Positions 34,762 to 43,967 of a stretch of 64,000 nucleotides of DNA are shown here, piece after piece. The translations under genes and the position numbers were made by a program. The notes beneath the pieces were generated by a model. That model was given only the letters and a program-made list of their open reading frames with translations, was not told the DNA's origin and made no database searches. Source of the DNA: Streptomyces sp. B21-105 (GTDB lineage Bacteria > Actinomycetota > Actinomycetes > Streptomycetales > Streptomycetaceae); contig NZ_JARUMJ010000001.1 in NCBI RefSeq assembly GCF_036898465.1, positions 6,138,001 through 6,202,000 of the forward strand. Reading direction: 5' to 3'. The stretch's first letter is position 1, and the number at the start of each line of letters is the position of its first letter.

Positions 34762-35730
34762 TCACACAATCACACGCAGTGCACGGCGTACGCCTGTGAA
34801 CGTCACGCTGGTTCGCAGCCCCAGGTGGTCACCGTCCATCTGGAGGGGCAACGGGACCTTCGAATGCAAGGTGAACTGGTCCAGGTCGTGCAGTGAGACG
34901 GCGTGCTTCCCCTGGGGTCCCCGCTCGGGGGACGAAGTGAGCAACTGGGTGCCATATCGGGCAACCGAGGCGGTGGACAGACGGCTGAGACCGAGTACGT
35001 CGAGCCCGGTATCGAACGAGGCCTTAGGTGACGCGTACACCGGGCGATTACCCAGATAGGTCCACGGGGCCGTGTTGCAGACTATGGAGAGCACCAAATC
35101 GGTCACCGGTTCGGCGTCCGGCCGCTCCAGGGTGATCGAACCGTGCCGGCGCTGTGATTCGCCCAACAATTGGCGGACGGCCTGGCGAATGTAAAGAGCG
35201 TGCGTGGATTTCCTGCCGCGTTCACGCTGCTGTTCCACCCGCCCCACCACTCCGGCGTCGAAGCCGAGCCCGGCGTTGAAGGTGAACCAGCGCGACGGCA
35301 CCGCCTCGTCCTCGGTGCCGGGCGTGCCGGCCGCCAGACCCAGACCGACCGTGCGCTCGCGGCCCTCACGCAGCGCGTCCAGCAGGGCGCCGGTGGCCTC
35401 CACGGGATGGTTGGGCAGGTCCAGGGCCCGGGCGAAGACATTGGTGGAACCGCCGGGGACCACCGCGAGACCGGGCAGGTTCTCCGGGTCGGGGCCGGCG
35501 TGCAGCAGGCCGTTCACGACCTCGTTGACCGTGCCGTCCCCGCCGAGGGCCACCACCAGGTCGACGTTGCCGCTCTCGGCGGCCTGCCGGCCCAGGTCGC
35601 GCGCGTGACCGCGGTACTCGGTGGTGACCGCCTCCAGCTTCATCTCGCTGGCGAGTGCGTGGATGAGTACGTCACGCGTCCGTGCACTGGTGGTGGTTGC
35701 CGCCGGATTGACCACGAGAAGTGCACGCAT
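34762..35730 (-). CDS. diacylglycerol kinase-family lipid kinase
   Basis: The 322-residue product has the DAGK catalytic fold: VVNPAATTTSAR at the start, the nucleotide loop GGDGTVNE at residues 63-70, VVPGGSTNVFARAL, and FNAGLGFDAGVV in the second domain. Such enzymes phosphorylate diacylglycerol or related lipids at the inner face of the membrane. In actinobacteria this group includes DgkB-like proteins linked to lipid turnover and phosphatidylinositol mannosides. The exact lipid is unknown. It begins at ATG 35730. Confidence 0.9.
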   Translation of the reverse strand: MRALLVVNPAATTTSARTRDVLIHALASEMKLEAVTTEYRGHARDLGRQAAESGNVDLVVALGGDGTVNEVVNGLLHAGPDPENLPGLAVVPGGSTNVFARALDLPNHPVEATGALLDALREGRERTVGLGLAAGTPGTEDEAVPSRWFTFNAGLGFDAGVVGRVEQQRERGRKSTHALYIRQAVRQLLGESQRRHGSITLERPDAEPVTDLVLSIVCNTAPWTYLGNRPVYASPKASFDTGLDVLGLSRLSTASVARYGTQLLTSSPERGPQGKHAVSLHDLDQFTLHSKVPLPLQMDGDHLGLRTSVTFTGVRRALRVIV

Positions 35731-35869
35731 GAGTTGCAGGGTACCTACTGGGTGGTACCGGGCACAGGCCGAGGTGGGGATCGGGTAAGAGATCGCGAGG
35801 TGAGCCTCGACACGGGCAGACCCACGGGCGGACCCTGGGGGCGGCGACCGTGCGGGCTACCCTTCAGAG

Positions 35870-36340
35870 GTGAGCAGTGAGCAGACCCCCGCAGCCCCGG
35901 AGACCGCCGACCCGGTGACCGCAGACTCGGAGACCGCAGCCCCCCGCCCGCGCCGGCTGACGTACGCCGCCGCGCTCGCCGCCCTCGAAGGGCTGGCGCT
36001 GGTGGTCGGCGGGGTCTGGATGCTCGTCCTCGGGATCTTGGGAGACCCGGACGGCCGCCAGCAGGCCGTCACCGGCGGGGTCACGCTGATCGTGCTCGCG
36101 CTGCTGCCGCTGCTCGCCGCGCGCGGCCTGTGGGGCCTGCGGGGCTGGAGCCGGGGACCCGCCGTCATCACCCAGATCATGGCGCTGCCGGTGGCCTACA
36201 ACCTGCTGCAGGCCGACAGCATGGCCATCCCGGCGGGCATCGCACTCGCCGCCGCCGCGATCGCCTCGCTGGTGCTGCTGGTCAACGGGGAGACGACCCG
36301 GGCCCTCGGGATCCGGGGGCCCGGCCGCACACCGGAGTAG
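35870..36340 (+). CDS. four-helix integral membrane protein of unknown function
   Basis: The 156-residue product has an acidic N-terminus of about 25 residues and four membrane helices: LAALEGLALVVGGVWMLVLGIL, GGVTLIVLALLPLLAARGLW, VITQIMALPVAYNLL and IALAAAAIASLVLLV. This is a common Streptomyces membrane protein with no assigned role. The GTG at 35870 follows AGAGGTG. It is divergent from the lipid kinase and convergent with sigH. Confidence 0.8.
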   Translation: MSSEQTPAAPETADPVTADSETAAPRPRRLTYAAALAALEGLALVVGGVWMLVLGILGDPDGRQQAVTGGVTLIVLALLPLLAARGLWGLRGWSRGPAVITQIMALPVAYNLLQADSMAIPAGIALAAAAIASLVLLVNGETTRALGIRGPGRTPE

Positions 36341-36342
36341 AG

Positions 36343-36362
36343 CCGCAGCGTCGCGGCTGCGG
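36343..36362. terminator. terminator hairpin between convergent genes
   Basis: CCGCAGC at 36343-36349 pairs with GCTGCGG at 36356-36362. It begins two bases after the stop of the membrane protein gene and lies 20 bases from the sigH stop. Confidence 0.6.
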
Positions 36363-36382
36363 GGCGGACCGCCGCTCCTCGA

Positions 36383-37492
36383 CTACTCCTCGACGAGCAG
36401 CTTCTCCCGCAGCTGGGCCAGGGTGCGCGCCAGCAGCCGGGAGACGTGCATCTGCGAGATGCCCACCTCCTGGGCGATCTGCGACTGCGTCATGTTGCCG
36501 AAGAACCGCAGCAGCAGGATCCGCTTCTCCCGAGGCGGCAGGTCCTCCAGGAGCGGCTTGAGCGACTCCCGGTACTCGACCCCCTCCAGCGCCTCGTCCT
36601 CCGCGCCGAGGGTGTCCGCGACCGCGGGCGACTCGTCGTCGGTGTCGGGGACGTCCAGCGACAGGGTGGAGTACGCGTTCGCGGACTCCAGGCCCTCCAG
36701 GACCTCCTCCTCCGAGATCGCCAGCTTCTCGGCGAGCTCGTGCACCGTGGGGGAGCGGCCGTGCTGCTGCGACAGCTCGGCCGTCGCGGTGGTCAGCGCC
36801 AGGCGCAGCTCCTGGAGTCTGCGCGGGACCCGTACCGCCCAGCCCTTGTCGCGGAAGTGCCGCTTGATCTCGCCGACGACCGTCGGGGTCGCGTACGTGG
36901 AGAACTCCACGCCGCGCTCCGGGTCGAAACGGTCGACCGACTTGATCAGACCGATGGTGGCGACCTGGGTGAGGTCGTCCAGCGGCTCGCCGCGGTTGCG
37001 GAAGCGGCGCGCGAGGTGCTCGACCAGTGGCAGATGCATGCGGACCAGCCGGTTGCGCATCTCCGCGTACTCGGCGCTGCCGTCGTCGAGCTGCCGCAGC
37101 TCGATGAACATCGCCCGCGCCCCACTGCGGTCCGTCGCCGACGTGGGTGAGGGTGTGTGCTGTGTGCCCGGCACGCTCTGCTCGCCGTCTCGCTCGTGCT
37201 CGCTCATTGTCCCGCCCGTCGCCCTCTGTCGAGCCCTCGCCTGCGCTCGGCCCGGGGGCGAGCCCCCGATCCGCCCCTCAAGTGGCGAGCCCTGCACGGC
37301 ACCGGCCGGCAGGCTCGCCTGCACGGAGGACGAGTCGCCCTCCGGATGCGGCCGGGCCTGCTCGGGAATGCCGTCGATGTTGTCCGCCAGATGTCGGGAA
37401 CCGTCCGGAGAGACTGGCACGTCGGCGCTCCCGGCCGGCAGCTCCTGTGTGCCGCGCTCTTCGTCCCGCACCGGCCCGTCCCCGTTCCTCAC
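36383..37492 (-). CDS. sigH: SigB-family stress sigma factor SigH, with long N-terminal form
   Basis: The core protein (274 residues from ATG 37207, MSEHERDGEQ) carries sigma regions 2 (MHLPLVEHLARRFRNRGEPLDDLTQVATIGLIKSVDRFD), 3 (GRSPTVHELAEKLAISEEEV) and 4 (LPPREKRILLLRFFGNMTQSQIAQEVGISQMHVSRLLARTL). It belongs to the SigB/SigF group for stress and development. The frame is open further upstream to a GTG at 37492 that overlaps the stop of the anti-sigma gene (GTGA), giving a 369-residue form. S. coelicolor SigH is known in several N-terminal forms, which fits. The extension is low-complexity and proline-rich. Confidence 0.92.
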   Translation of the reverse strand: MRNGDGPVRDEERGTQELPAGSADVPVSPDGSRHLADNIDGIPEQARPHPEGDSSSVQASLPAGAVQGSPLEGRIGGSPPGRAQARARQRATGGTMSEHERDGEQSVPGTQHTPSPTSATDRSGARAMFIELRQLDDGSAEYAEMRNRLVRMHLPLVEHLARRFRNRGEPLDDLTQVATIGLIKSVDRFDPERGVEFSTYATPTVVGEIKRHFRDKGWAVRVPRRLQELRLALTTATAELSQQHGRSPTVHELAEKLAISEEEVLEGLESANAYSTLSLDVPDTDDESPAVADTLGAEDEALEGVEYRESLKPLLEDLPPREKRILLLRFFGNMTQSQIAQEVGISQMHVSRLLARTLAQLREKLLVEE

Positions 37493-37902
37493 GCCGGCCC
37501 GGGTCCCGCGCCGCGCTGTTTGTAGAGGCTGATCGACACGGTCTTGTCCTCGTCGACGGCGGAGGACACCTTGCCCGCGAGGGCGGACAGGACGGTCCAG
37601 GCGAAGGTGTCCCGCGAGGGGGCGTGGCCGTCCGTGGTCGGCGCCGAGACGGTGACTTCGAGCGAGTCGTCGACGAGGCGGAAGACGCAACTGAGCACCG
37701 AGCCGGGCACGGCCTGCTGGAGCAGGATCGCGCAGGCCTCGTCCACCGCGATGCGCAGGTCCTCGATCTCGTCCAGGGTGAAGTCCAAACGGGCCGCGAG
37801 GCCGGCCGTGGCCGTCCGCAGCACCGACAGGTAGGCACCCGCAGCCGGCAGCCGGACTTCCACGAAGTCCTGGGTCGCGGGCTCGCCTGCGATCTGGGAC
37901 AC
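37489..37902 (-). CDS. prsH: anti-sigma factor of the RsbW/serine-kinase family, SigH antagonist
   Basis: The 137-residue product has a GHKL ATPase core: LRIAVDEACAILLQQA as the N-box and a later glycine-poor region with SALAGKVSSAVDEDKTVSISLYK. RsbW-type proteins bind and inhibit SigB-family sigma factors and phosphorylate anti-anti-sigma proteins. In S. coelicolor the cognate SigH antagonist (PrsH, also called UshX) is encoded just upstream of sigH, as here. The GTG at 37902 follows GGAGGTGAGG, and the stop overlaps the long sigH start, so the pair is coupled. Confidence 0.9.
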   Translation of the reverse strand: MSQIAGEPATQDFVEVRLPAAGAYLSVLRTATAGLAARLDFTLDEIEDLRIAVDEACAILLQQAVPGSVLSCVFRLVDDSLEVTVSAPTTDGHAPSRDTFAWTVLSALAGKVSSAVDEDKTVSISLYKQRGAGPGPA

Positions 37903-38236
37903 CCTCACCTCCAAGGTGGTACAAGCTTTTCGGGGCCGAGGGTCGCCCCCCGGGGTAACGCGTGTGTGGTGCAGCGGTGACGCTATCGCGCTCTCACGTT
38001 TCCTGTCCCGGGACCCCAACCCCCTGACGTCACTCACAGTAAAGCTGTGAACACGCTCCGTGTCTAGGGGTGTGCGGAGCCAAAGGGGAAGAAGGCGCGC
38101 CGGGTTGACGTACCCAGGCGTCGGACGGTCGAACCGTACCCGCCCGGCGGCCGGCACGTCTCATGAGTTCAACGCGCGCACCGCCCCGGAAGTTCGCCCG
38201 GCGACGGACTCGTCGCGGACGGGCCCGCCGCGGGGG

Positions 38237-38497
38237 TCAGACGAGGACGTGGTCGACGAAGCACCAGCGCCAGCTCTCGCCCGGCTCGAACGTCCGCATC
38301 ACCGGGTGGCCGGACTCCTTGTGGTGCTGCGTGGCGTGGCGGCTCGGCGAGGAGTCGCAGCAGCCGACGTGGCCGCACGTCATGCACAGCCGCAGCTGGA
38401 CCGGGTGGGTGCCGTCGCGCAGACACTCGGGACACGTCTCACCGAGCGGGACGGGTTCGGGGTCGGGCAGCGCGTCGGCATGCGTGCACTGTTTCAT
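38237..38497 (-). CDS. UBP-type zinc-finger protein
   Basis: The 86-residue protein is a single ZnF-UBP-like domain. Its ligands are in order: CTHAD near the start, CPECLRDG, LRLCMTCGHVGCCD, and HATQHHKESGHPV, followed by WCFVDHVLV. In eukaryotes this domain binds ubiquitin tails, while stand-alone bacterial versions are common in actinobacteria with unknown partners. The ATG at 38497 is divergent from the antiporter gene 57 bases away. Confidence 0.88.
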   Translation of the reverse strand: MKQCTHADALPDPEPVPLGETCPECLRDGTHPVQLRLCMTCGHVGCCDSSPSRHATQHHKESGHPVMRTFEPGESWRWCFVDHVLV

Positions 38498-38554
38498 GAT
38501 TGCCAGATTACGACGGGGGTGCGGACGACCGCGCCAAAAAGAAAGCGGCGAGAC

Positions 38555-40153
38555 ATGGACGTGATGCCACTGCTGTTGCTGGTGGCCGGCAGTGCGGCGA
38601 TCGCGGCGGCGGCCCGGCGCACCCCGGCCCCGGCGCCGCTGCTGCTGGTGGCGGTGGGTCTGGCGGTGTCGTACCTGCCGGGGGTTCCCGACTACACCCT
38701 GGACCCGGACGTCGTCCTGCCGCTCCTGCTGCCGCCGCTGCTCTACACCTCGGCCACCGACAGCTCCTACCTGGACCTGCGCGCCCAGCTGAGGCCGGTG
38801 GCGCTGCTGTCGGTCGGGTACGTGCTCTTCGCGACGTTCGCCGTCGGCTGGGCCGCCTACCTCATCGTCCCCGGGCTGCCGCTGACGGCGGCGCTCGTGC
38901 TGGGCGCGGTGGTGGCCCCGCCGGACGCGGTCGCGGCCACCGCGGTGGCCCGCCGGGTCGGCCTGCCGTCGAGGATCACCACCATTCTCCAGGGCGAGTC
39001 GCTGCTCAACGACGCCACCGCGATCACCGCCTACAAGGTGGCCCTCGCGGTCGTGGTCGGCGAGGGCGCCTCGTGGGCAGGCGGCATCGAGGAGTTCCTG
39101 GTGGCGGCGGTCGGCGGGGTCGCCGCGGGCCTGATCCTGATGGCCCCCCTGCACTGGCTGCGCACCCACCTCGACGAACCCCTCCTGCAGAACACGCTCT
39201 CCCTGCTCATCCCGTTCGTCGCCTACGCGGCCGCCGAGCAGTTCCACGCCTCCGGGGTGCTCGCCGTGGTCGTCGTGGCGCTCTACCTGGGACACCGCGC
39301 GTGGGAGGTCGACTTCGCGACCCGCCTCCAGGAGGAGGCGGTGTGGAAGATGGTCGCCTTCGTCCTGGAGTCGGCCGTGTTCGCGCTGATCGGACTCCAG
39401 CTCCCGGTGGTGCTGCGCGGCCTAGGCGACTACGAGGGCGTGGACGCCGTCTGGTACGCCGTCGCCCTCTTCCTCGTGGTCGTGGCGGCGCGCTTCCTGT
39501 GGGTGTACCCGGCGACCTTCCTCCCGCGCATGGTGTCGGCGCGCATCCGTGCACGGGAGGACAACCCGACCTGGCGCGGACCGGTCGTCATCGCCTGGGC
39601 CGGCATGCGGGGCGTGGTGTCGCTCGCCATCGCCTTCTCCATCCCGCTCACCGTGGAGGACGGCGACGCGCCCTTCCCGCACCGCAACCTGATCCTCTTC
39701 CTCACCTTCACCAGCGTCATCGGCACGCTGGTGGTGCAGGGCCTGACGCTGCCGCCGCTGATCCGCCTGCTGAAGTTCCCCGAGGCCGACCCGCAGGCCG
39801 CGACGCTCGCCGAGGCCAACGCGCAGGCGCAGGCCTCGCGGGTCGCCGAGGAGCGGCTGGACGCCCTGCTGGCCGACGAACGCAACGCCCTGCCGCCACC
39901 CCTCGCCGACCGGCTGCGCAGCGTCCTGGAGCGCCGCCGCAACGCCGTCTGGGAGCGACTCGGGCAGGTCAACCCGGTCACCGGGGAGACCGTCGACGAC
40001 ACCTACCGCCGTTTGTCGCGGGAGATGATCAGCGCAGAGCGCGAGGTGTTCGTCCGACTGCGCGACGGCCGTTACATCGACGACGAGATGCTGCGCACGC
40101 TGCTGCGCCGGCTCGACCTGGAGGAGGCGGCGGCGTTCCGCGAGGCGACCTGA
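38555..40153 (+). CDS. CPA1-family Na+/H+ antiporter
   Basis: The 532-residue protein has about 12 membrane helices and a C-terminal cytoplasmic helical tail of some 120 residues. The ion site is in APPDAVAATAVARRVG, with GESLLNDATAI as the next conserved block and WAGMRGVVSLAIAF near the end of the membrane part, all typical of NhaP/YjcE-type CPA1 exchangers. It exchanges sodium or potassium for protons to control pH and salt. The ATG at 38555 starts MDVMPLLLLVAG. Confidence 0.92.
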   Translation: MDVMPLLLLVAGSAAIAAAARRTPAPAPLLLVAVGLAVSYLPGVPDYTLDPDVVLPLLLPPLLYTSATDSSYLDLRAQLRPVALLSVGYVLFATFAVGWAAYLIVPGLPLTAALVLGAVVAPPDAVAATAVARRVGLPSRITTILQGESLLNDATAITAYKVALAVVVGEGASWAGGIEEFLVAAVGGVAAGLILMAPLHWLRTHLDEPLLQNTLSLLIPFVAYAAAEQFHASGVLAVVVVALYLGHRAWEVDFATRLQEEAVWKMVAFVLESAVFALIGLQLPVVLRGLGDYEGVDAVWYAVALFLVVVAARFLWVYPATFLPRMVSARIRAREDNPTWRGPVVIAWAGMRGVVSLAIAFSIPLTVEDGDAPFPHRNLILFLTFTSVIGTLVVQGLTLPPLIRLLKFPEADPQAATLAEANAQAQASRVAEERLDALLADERNALPPPLADRLRSVLERRRNAVWERLGQVNPVTGETVDDTYRRLSREMISAEREVFVRLRDGRYIDDEMLRTLLRRLDLEEAAAFREAT

Positions 40154-40312
40154 ACGGCCGCGCGGTCCGGGCTGCGGCGGGTCCGGGCGGGCCGGCGGCG
40201 GGTCCGGGAGGGTGCGGCGGTCCGGGCGGGCGGGGGCAGCGTCCGGGATGGCTGACGGCGGGTTCGGGCGGTGGCGCGGCGGGTTCGGGATGGCCGGCGG
40301 GGCGGGCGGGTC

Positions 40313-41218
40313 TTACGCGGCGAACGGTGAACCCGTCACGACGGCCGCGAGCCGCGTCCCGGGCGCGAAGGCCCCCTCCTCGGCCAGCACGACCAGGGCG
40401 TAGAGCGACTTGGCGACATAGAGACGTTCGACGGGCAGACCGTGGCGGCGTTCGAAATCCGCCGCGAAGGCATCCAGCTCGGGCGTGACCCGGGCGTATC
40501 CGCCGAAGTGGAAGCGCTCGTCGAGACTCCAGTCGCCCCGCCGGACCCCGAACGCCTCCTGCTGCAGGGCCCGTATCTCCTCGCCCAGGAAACCGCCCTT
40601 GAGGACCGGTATGCCCAGCGCCCGCCCGCCGGGGGCGAGGCCGGCGGCCAGACCCGCGAGCGTGCCGCCGGTGCCGCACGCGAGGGCCACGACGTCGGCG
40701 CGGCCCCGCAGTTCCTCACCGAGCGCCCGGCAGCCGCGGACCGCCGCCGCGTTGCTGCCGCCCTCGGGAACGACGTAGGCGTCCTCGGCGCCGGCCGCCC
40801 GCAGGACGGCCCCGAGGGTGCCCGGCTCGGCCTTGCGGCGGTACGTCGCCCGGTCCACGAAACGCAGCCGCATGCCGTCCGCCGCGCACCGGGCCAGCGA
40901 GGGGTTCAGCGGCCGGCCCGCCAGCTCGTCGCCGCGCACCACGCCGACCGTGGGCAGCCCCAGCAGGCGGCCGGCGGCGGCCGTGGCCCGCAGATGGTTG
41001 GAGTAGGCCCCGCCGAAGGTCAGGAGCGTCCGGCCGGCCGCCCGCTCCAGGTTGGGCGCGAGCTTGCGCCACTTGTTGCCGATCAGCTCGGGATGGATCA
41101 GGTCGTCCCGCTTGAGCAGCAGCCGTACGCCGTGCCGGGCGAACCGGTCGTCGGTCACCTCCTGGAGGGGGGAGGGAAGGCGCGGGCGCAGGTCGGTCAC
41201 CCGCTCATTGTCGAACAT
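40313..41218 (-). CDS. PLP-dependent deaminase/desulfhydrase (ACC deaminase or D-cysteine desulfhydrase-like)
   Basis: The 301-residue product has a fold-type II PLP layout. HPELIGNKWRKL contains the Schiff-base lysine, GGAYSNHLRATAAAG is the substrate loop, VVPEGGSNAAAVRG follows, and ACGTGGTLAGL holds the phosphate. The family includes ACC deaminase and D-cysteine desulfhydrase (DcyD); the sequence alone does not separate them. The most likely start is ATG 41218; a GTG at 41200 is also possible. It is divergent from the encapsulin operon. Confidence 0.85.
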   Translation of the reverse strand: MFDNERVTDLRPRLPSPLQEVTDDRFARHGVRLLLKRDDLIHPELIGNKWRKLAPNLERAAGRTLLTFGGAYSNHLRATAAAGRLLGLPTVGVVRGDELAGRPLNPSLARCAADGMRLRFVDRATYRRKAEPGTLGAVLRAAGAEDAYVVPEGGSNAAAVRGCRALGEELRGRADVVALACGTGGTLAGLAAGLAPGGRALGIPVLKGGFLGEEIRALQQEAFGVRRGDWSLDERFHFGGYARVTPELDAFAADFERRHGLPVERLYVAKSLYALVVLAEEGAFAPGTRLAAVVTGSPFAA

Positions 41219-41374
41219 CGTTCGGTGAAACGTGCCTCTTCCCAGGCCCGCGATGATCCATTCCCGCTCTTTCGGGTAATAGCACGACCACACTCCGTGA
41301 TGGAAGGCTGGCCGCGTGAACGAAGTGCACCGGCGCAGTTCGGCGTCCGTGCATGAATCGGGAGGGCGTTTCTC

Positions 41375-42781
41375 ATGTCGGTAGGCGAAGAGGTCCGCAC
41401 GGAGTCGGGCAAGCCGCAGCAGAGTCTCGGCACCGCGGCCGCGCGGAACCTGGCCACCACGACCAAGTCCGCGCCGCAGATGCAGGAGATCAGCTCCCGC
41501 TGGCTGCTGCGGAATCTGCCCTGGGTGGATGTGCAGGGCGGGACGTACCGGGTCAACCGGCGTCTGACGTACGCGGTGGGCGACGGCCGTATCACGTTCG
41601 TCAAGACCGGCGACCGCGTCGAGGTCATCCCGGCGGAGCTGGGCGAACTGCCCGCACTGCGCTCCTACGAGGACGAGGAGGTGCTCGCGGAACTCGCCCA
41701 GCGCTGCCGGCAGCGGGAGTTCGCCCCCGGCGAGGTGATCGCCTCCTTCGGCAGCGGGAGCGAGGAGGCCTACCTGCTGGCGCACGGCCGCGTGGAGAAG
41801 GTCGGCACCGGCCCCTACGGCGACGACCAGGTGCTCGGGGTGCTCGCCGACGGCGCGTACTTCGGCGACCAGGCGCTGCTCGACGCGGACGCCATCTGGG
41901 AGTACACGGCCCGCGCCGACACCGCCTGCACGGTGCTGGTCCTTTCCCGGCAGGACGTCGAGCAGGTCGCCGAGCGCGCCGAGTCGCTGGGCGAGCACCT
42001 GCGGCGGCTGCGCGCGATCCCCGAACAGCGCACCAACAAGTACGGCGAGAAGGTGGTCGACCTCGCCGCCGGCCACGCCGGCGAGCAGGACATCCCGCAC
42101 ACCTTCGTGGACTACGACGCGAGGCCCCGTGAGTACGAACTGAGCATCGCGCAGACCGTCCTGCGCATCCACTCGCGGGTGGCCGACCTGTACAACCAGC
42201 CGATGAACCAGACCGAGCAGCAGTTGCGGCTGACGGTCGAGGCGCTCAAGGAGCGGCAGGAGCACGAGCTCGTCAACAACCGGGAGTTCGGGCTGCTCCA
42301 CAACTGCGAGTACGACCAGCGGCTCCAGCCGCACGACGGCGTGCCCAGCCCCGACGACCTGGACGAACTGCTGAGCAGGCGGCGCGGCACCAAGATGCTG
42401 CTCGCCCACCCCCGCGCGATCTCCGCGATCGGCCGCGAGCTCAACAAGCGCGGACTCGTCCCCGAGACGATCGACGTCGGCGGCAACCGGATCCCGACCT
42501 GGCGCGGGGTGCCGATCTACCCGTGCAACAAGATCCCGGTCACCGAGGCCCGCACCAGCTCGATCATCGCGATGCGTCTGGGCGAGCAGGACCAGGGCGT
42601 GATCGGGCTGCGCCAGTCGGGCCTGCCGGACGAGATCGAGCCGAGCCTGTCCGTGCGGTTCATGGGCATCAACGAACAGGCCATCATCAAATACCTGGTC
42701 ACGGCCTACTACTCGGCCGCGGTCCTGGTGCCCGACGCGCTGGGCGTCCTGGAGAACGTCGAGATCGGCCGCTGGCGGTGA
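41375..42781 (+). CDS. eshB: family 2B encapsulin shell protein with cyclic-nucleotide-binding insert (EshA/EshB type)
   Basis: The 468-residue protein is of the EshA/SCO5249 type, classed as a family 2B encapsulin, a virus-capsid (HK97-fold) protein that assembles into nanocompartments. An N-terminal arm (1-40) precedes the first shell segment ([25 protein letters not shown]). A cyclic-nucleotide-binding domain is inserted at about 95-210 ([49 protein letters not shown]). The rest of the shell fold follows ([36 protein letters not shown], to the end). Its phosphate cassette deviates from canonical cAMP sites, so binding is uncertain. The stop overlaps the next start (GTGA), and that gene is its probable cargo. 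Confidence 0.9.
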   Translation: MSVGEEVRTESGKPQQSLGTAAARNLATTTKSAPQMQEISSRWLLRNLPWVDVQGGTYRVNRRLTYAVGDGRITFVKTGDRVEVIPAELGELPALRSYEDEEVLAELAQRCRQREFAPGEVIASFGSGSEEAYLLAHGRVEKVGTGPYGDDQVLGVLADGAYFGDQALLDADAIWEYTARADTACTVLVLSRQDVEQVAERAESLGEHLRRLRAIPEQRTNKYGEKVVDLAAGHAGEQDIPHTFVDYDARPREYELSIAQTVLRIHSRVADLYNQPMNQTEQQLRLTVEALKERQEHELVNNREFGLLHNCEYDQRLQPHDGVPSPDDLDELLSRRRGTKMLLAHPRAISAIGRELNKRGLVPETIDVGGNRIPTWRGVPIYPCNKIPVTEARTSSIIAMRLGEQDQGVIGLRQSGLPDEIEPSLSVRFMGINEQAIIKYLVTAYYSAAVLVPDALGVLENVEIGRWR

Positions 42782-43890
42782 CGTCCGCCCTCACGCGGCA
42801 GCAAGGCGGGGCGCGGGAAGGGCGGGGGCCCGTCGGAAGCCAGGACGACGGCGGTGCGGGGCCGGCCGCCGAGCACGAGGCGGCGGCCGTCCTGGAGGGG
42901 GCCCGGGCCGTCGTCGATCCGGAACTGCGGTCGGCGCTCGACTCGCTGCCCGACTGTCTGCGACGGGTCGCGCTCCACCACTTCGGCTGGGAGCACGCGG
43001 ACGGCACCCCGACGGCAGGCGGCGCGGGCAAGGCGATCCGCCCGGCCCTCGTGCTCGCCGCGGCCACCGCGCTCGGCGGACCGACGGCCCGCGCGGCGGC
43101 CGTCCGGGCCGCGGCGGCGGTCGAACTGGTCCACAATTTCACGTTGTTGCACGACGACGTGATGGACCGGGACACCACCCGCCGCCACCGCCCCACCGCC
43201 TGGACCGTGTTCGGCGACGCCGACGCGATCCTCGCCGGGGACGCCCTCCAGGCCCTCGCCCTCGGCGTGCTCGCCGCGGACCCGCACCCCGCGTCCGCGG
43301 CGGCCGCCGCCCGTGTCGCGGCCTGCGTGGTCGAACTGTGCGCCGGCCAGCAGGCGGACACCGCCATGGAGAGGCGCGCCCCCACCGACATCACCCTCGG
43401 TGAGGTGCTCGCCATGGCCGAGGCCAAGACGGGCGCGCTGCTCGGCTGCGCCTGTGCGGTGGGCGCGCTGTACGCAGGTGCGACGCAGGCCGACGTCGAC
43501 GCGCTGGACGCGTTCGGCCGGGAGGCCGGACTCGCCTTCCAGCTCATCGACGACGTGATCGGGATATGGGGCGACCCGCGGCGGACCGGCAAGCCGGCCG
43601 GCACCGACCTCGCCGCCCGCAAGAAGTCCCTGCCGGTGGTCGCCGCGCTCACCTCCGGCACCCCCGCGGCCGCAGAGCTGGCCGAGCTGTACGCGGCGCC
43701 CTACCGCCCGGCCGACCTGGACCGCACGGCGCTGGCCGTCGAACGGGCCGGCGGCCGTGCGTGGGCGCAGGAGGAGGCGGCCGACCGCATGTCCCGCGCC
43801 CTGCACGAACTGACCCGCGCCGTCCCGGACCCGGAGTCGGCGGGCGGTCTGCTCTCCCTGGCCGAGTTCGTGACCCGGCGCAGCACCTGA
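42778..43890 (+). CDS. polyprenyl diphosphate synthase, probable encapsulin cargo
   Basis: This trans-prenyltransferase condenses isopentenyl diphosphate with allylic diphosphates. The 370-residue protein has both aspartate-rich motifs, DDVMD at 126-130 ([15 protein letters not shown]) and DDVIG from 258 ([11 protein letters not shown]), plus [11 protein letters not shown]. The first 35-40 residues are glycine-, alanine- and charge-rich and look disordered, the type of N-terminal domain used for cargo loading into family 2 encapsulins. The GTG start overlaps the shell gene stop (GTGA). Prenyl synthases are a recognised cargo class of family 2B shells. Product chain length is not evident. Confidence 0.9.
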   Translation: MTSALTRQQGGAREGRGPVGSQDDGGAGPAAEHEAAAVLEGARAVVDPELRSALDSLPDCLRRVALHHFGWEHADGTPTAGGAGKAIRPALVLAAATALGGPTARAAAVRAAAAVELVHNFTLLHDDVMDRDTTRRHRPTAWTVFGDADAILAGDALQALALGVLAADPHPASAAAAARVAACVVELCAGQQADTAMERRAPTDITLGEVLAMAEAKTGALLGCACAVGALYAGATQADVDALDAFGREAGLAFQLIDDVIGIWGDPRRTGKPAGTDLAARKKSLPVVAALTSGTPAAAELAELYAAPYRPADLDRTALAVERAGGRAWAQEEAADRMSRALHELTRAVPDPESAGGLLSLAEFVTRRST

Positions 43891-43967
43891 CGTAATCCCC
43901 TTGCAATCACTACGTGTGAAGTACTACAACTGGAGTCGTTCAAAGCGGCCTACGGAAAGAAGCCCCC

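Noticed and set aside
40154..40312. Repetitive GC-rich stretch after the antiporter as a possible small gene
   Set aside because: It consists of irregular GGGTCCGGG-type repeats, with no start plus ribosome-binding site and no protein-like composition.
38500..40488. 662-codon frame overlapping the antiporter
   Set aside because: Arg/Gly/Pro-rich composition and no membrane helices; the antiporter frame has clear motifs.
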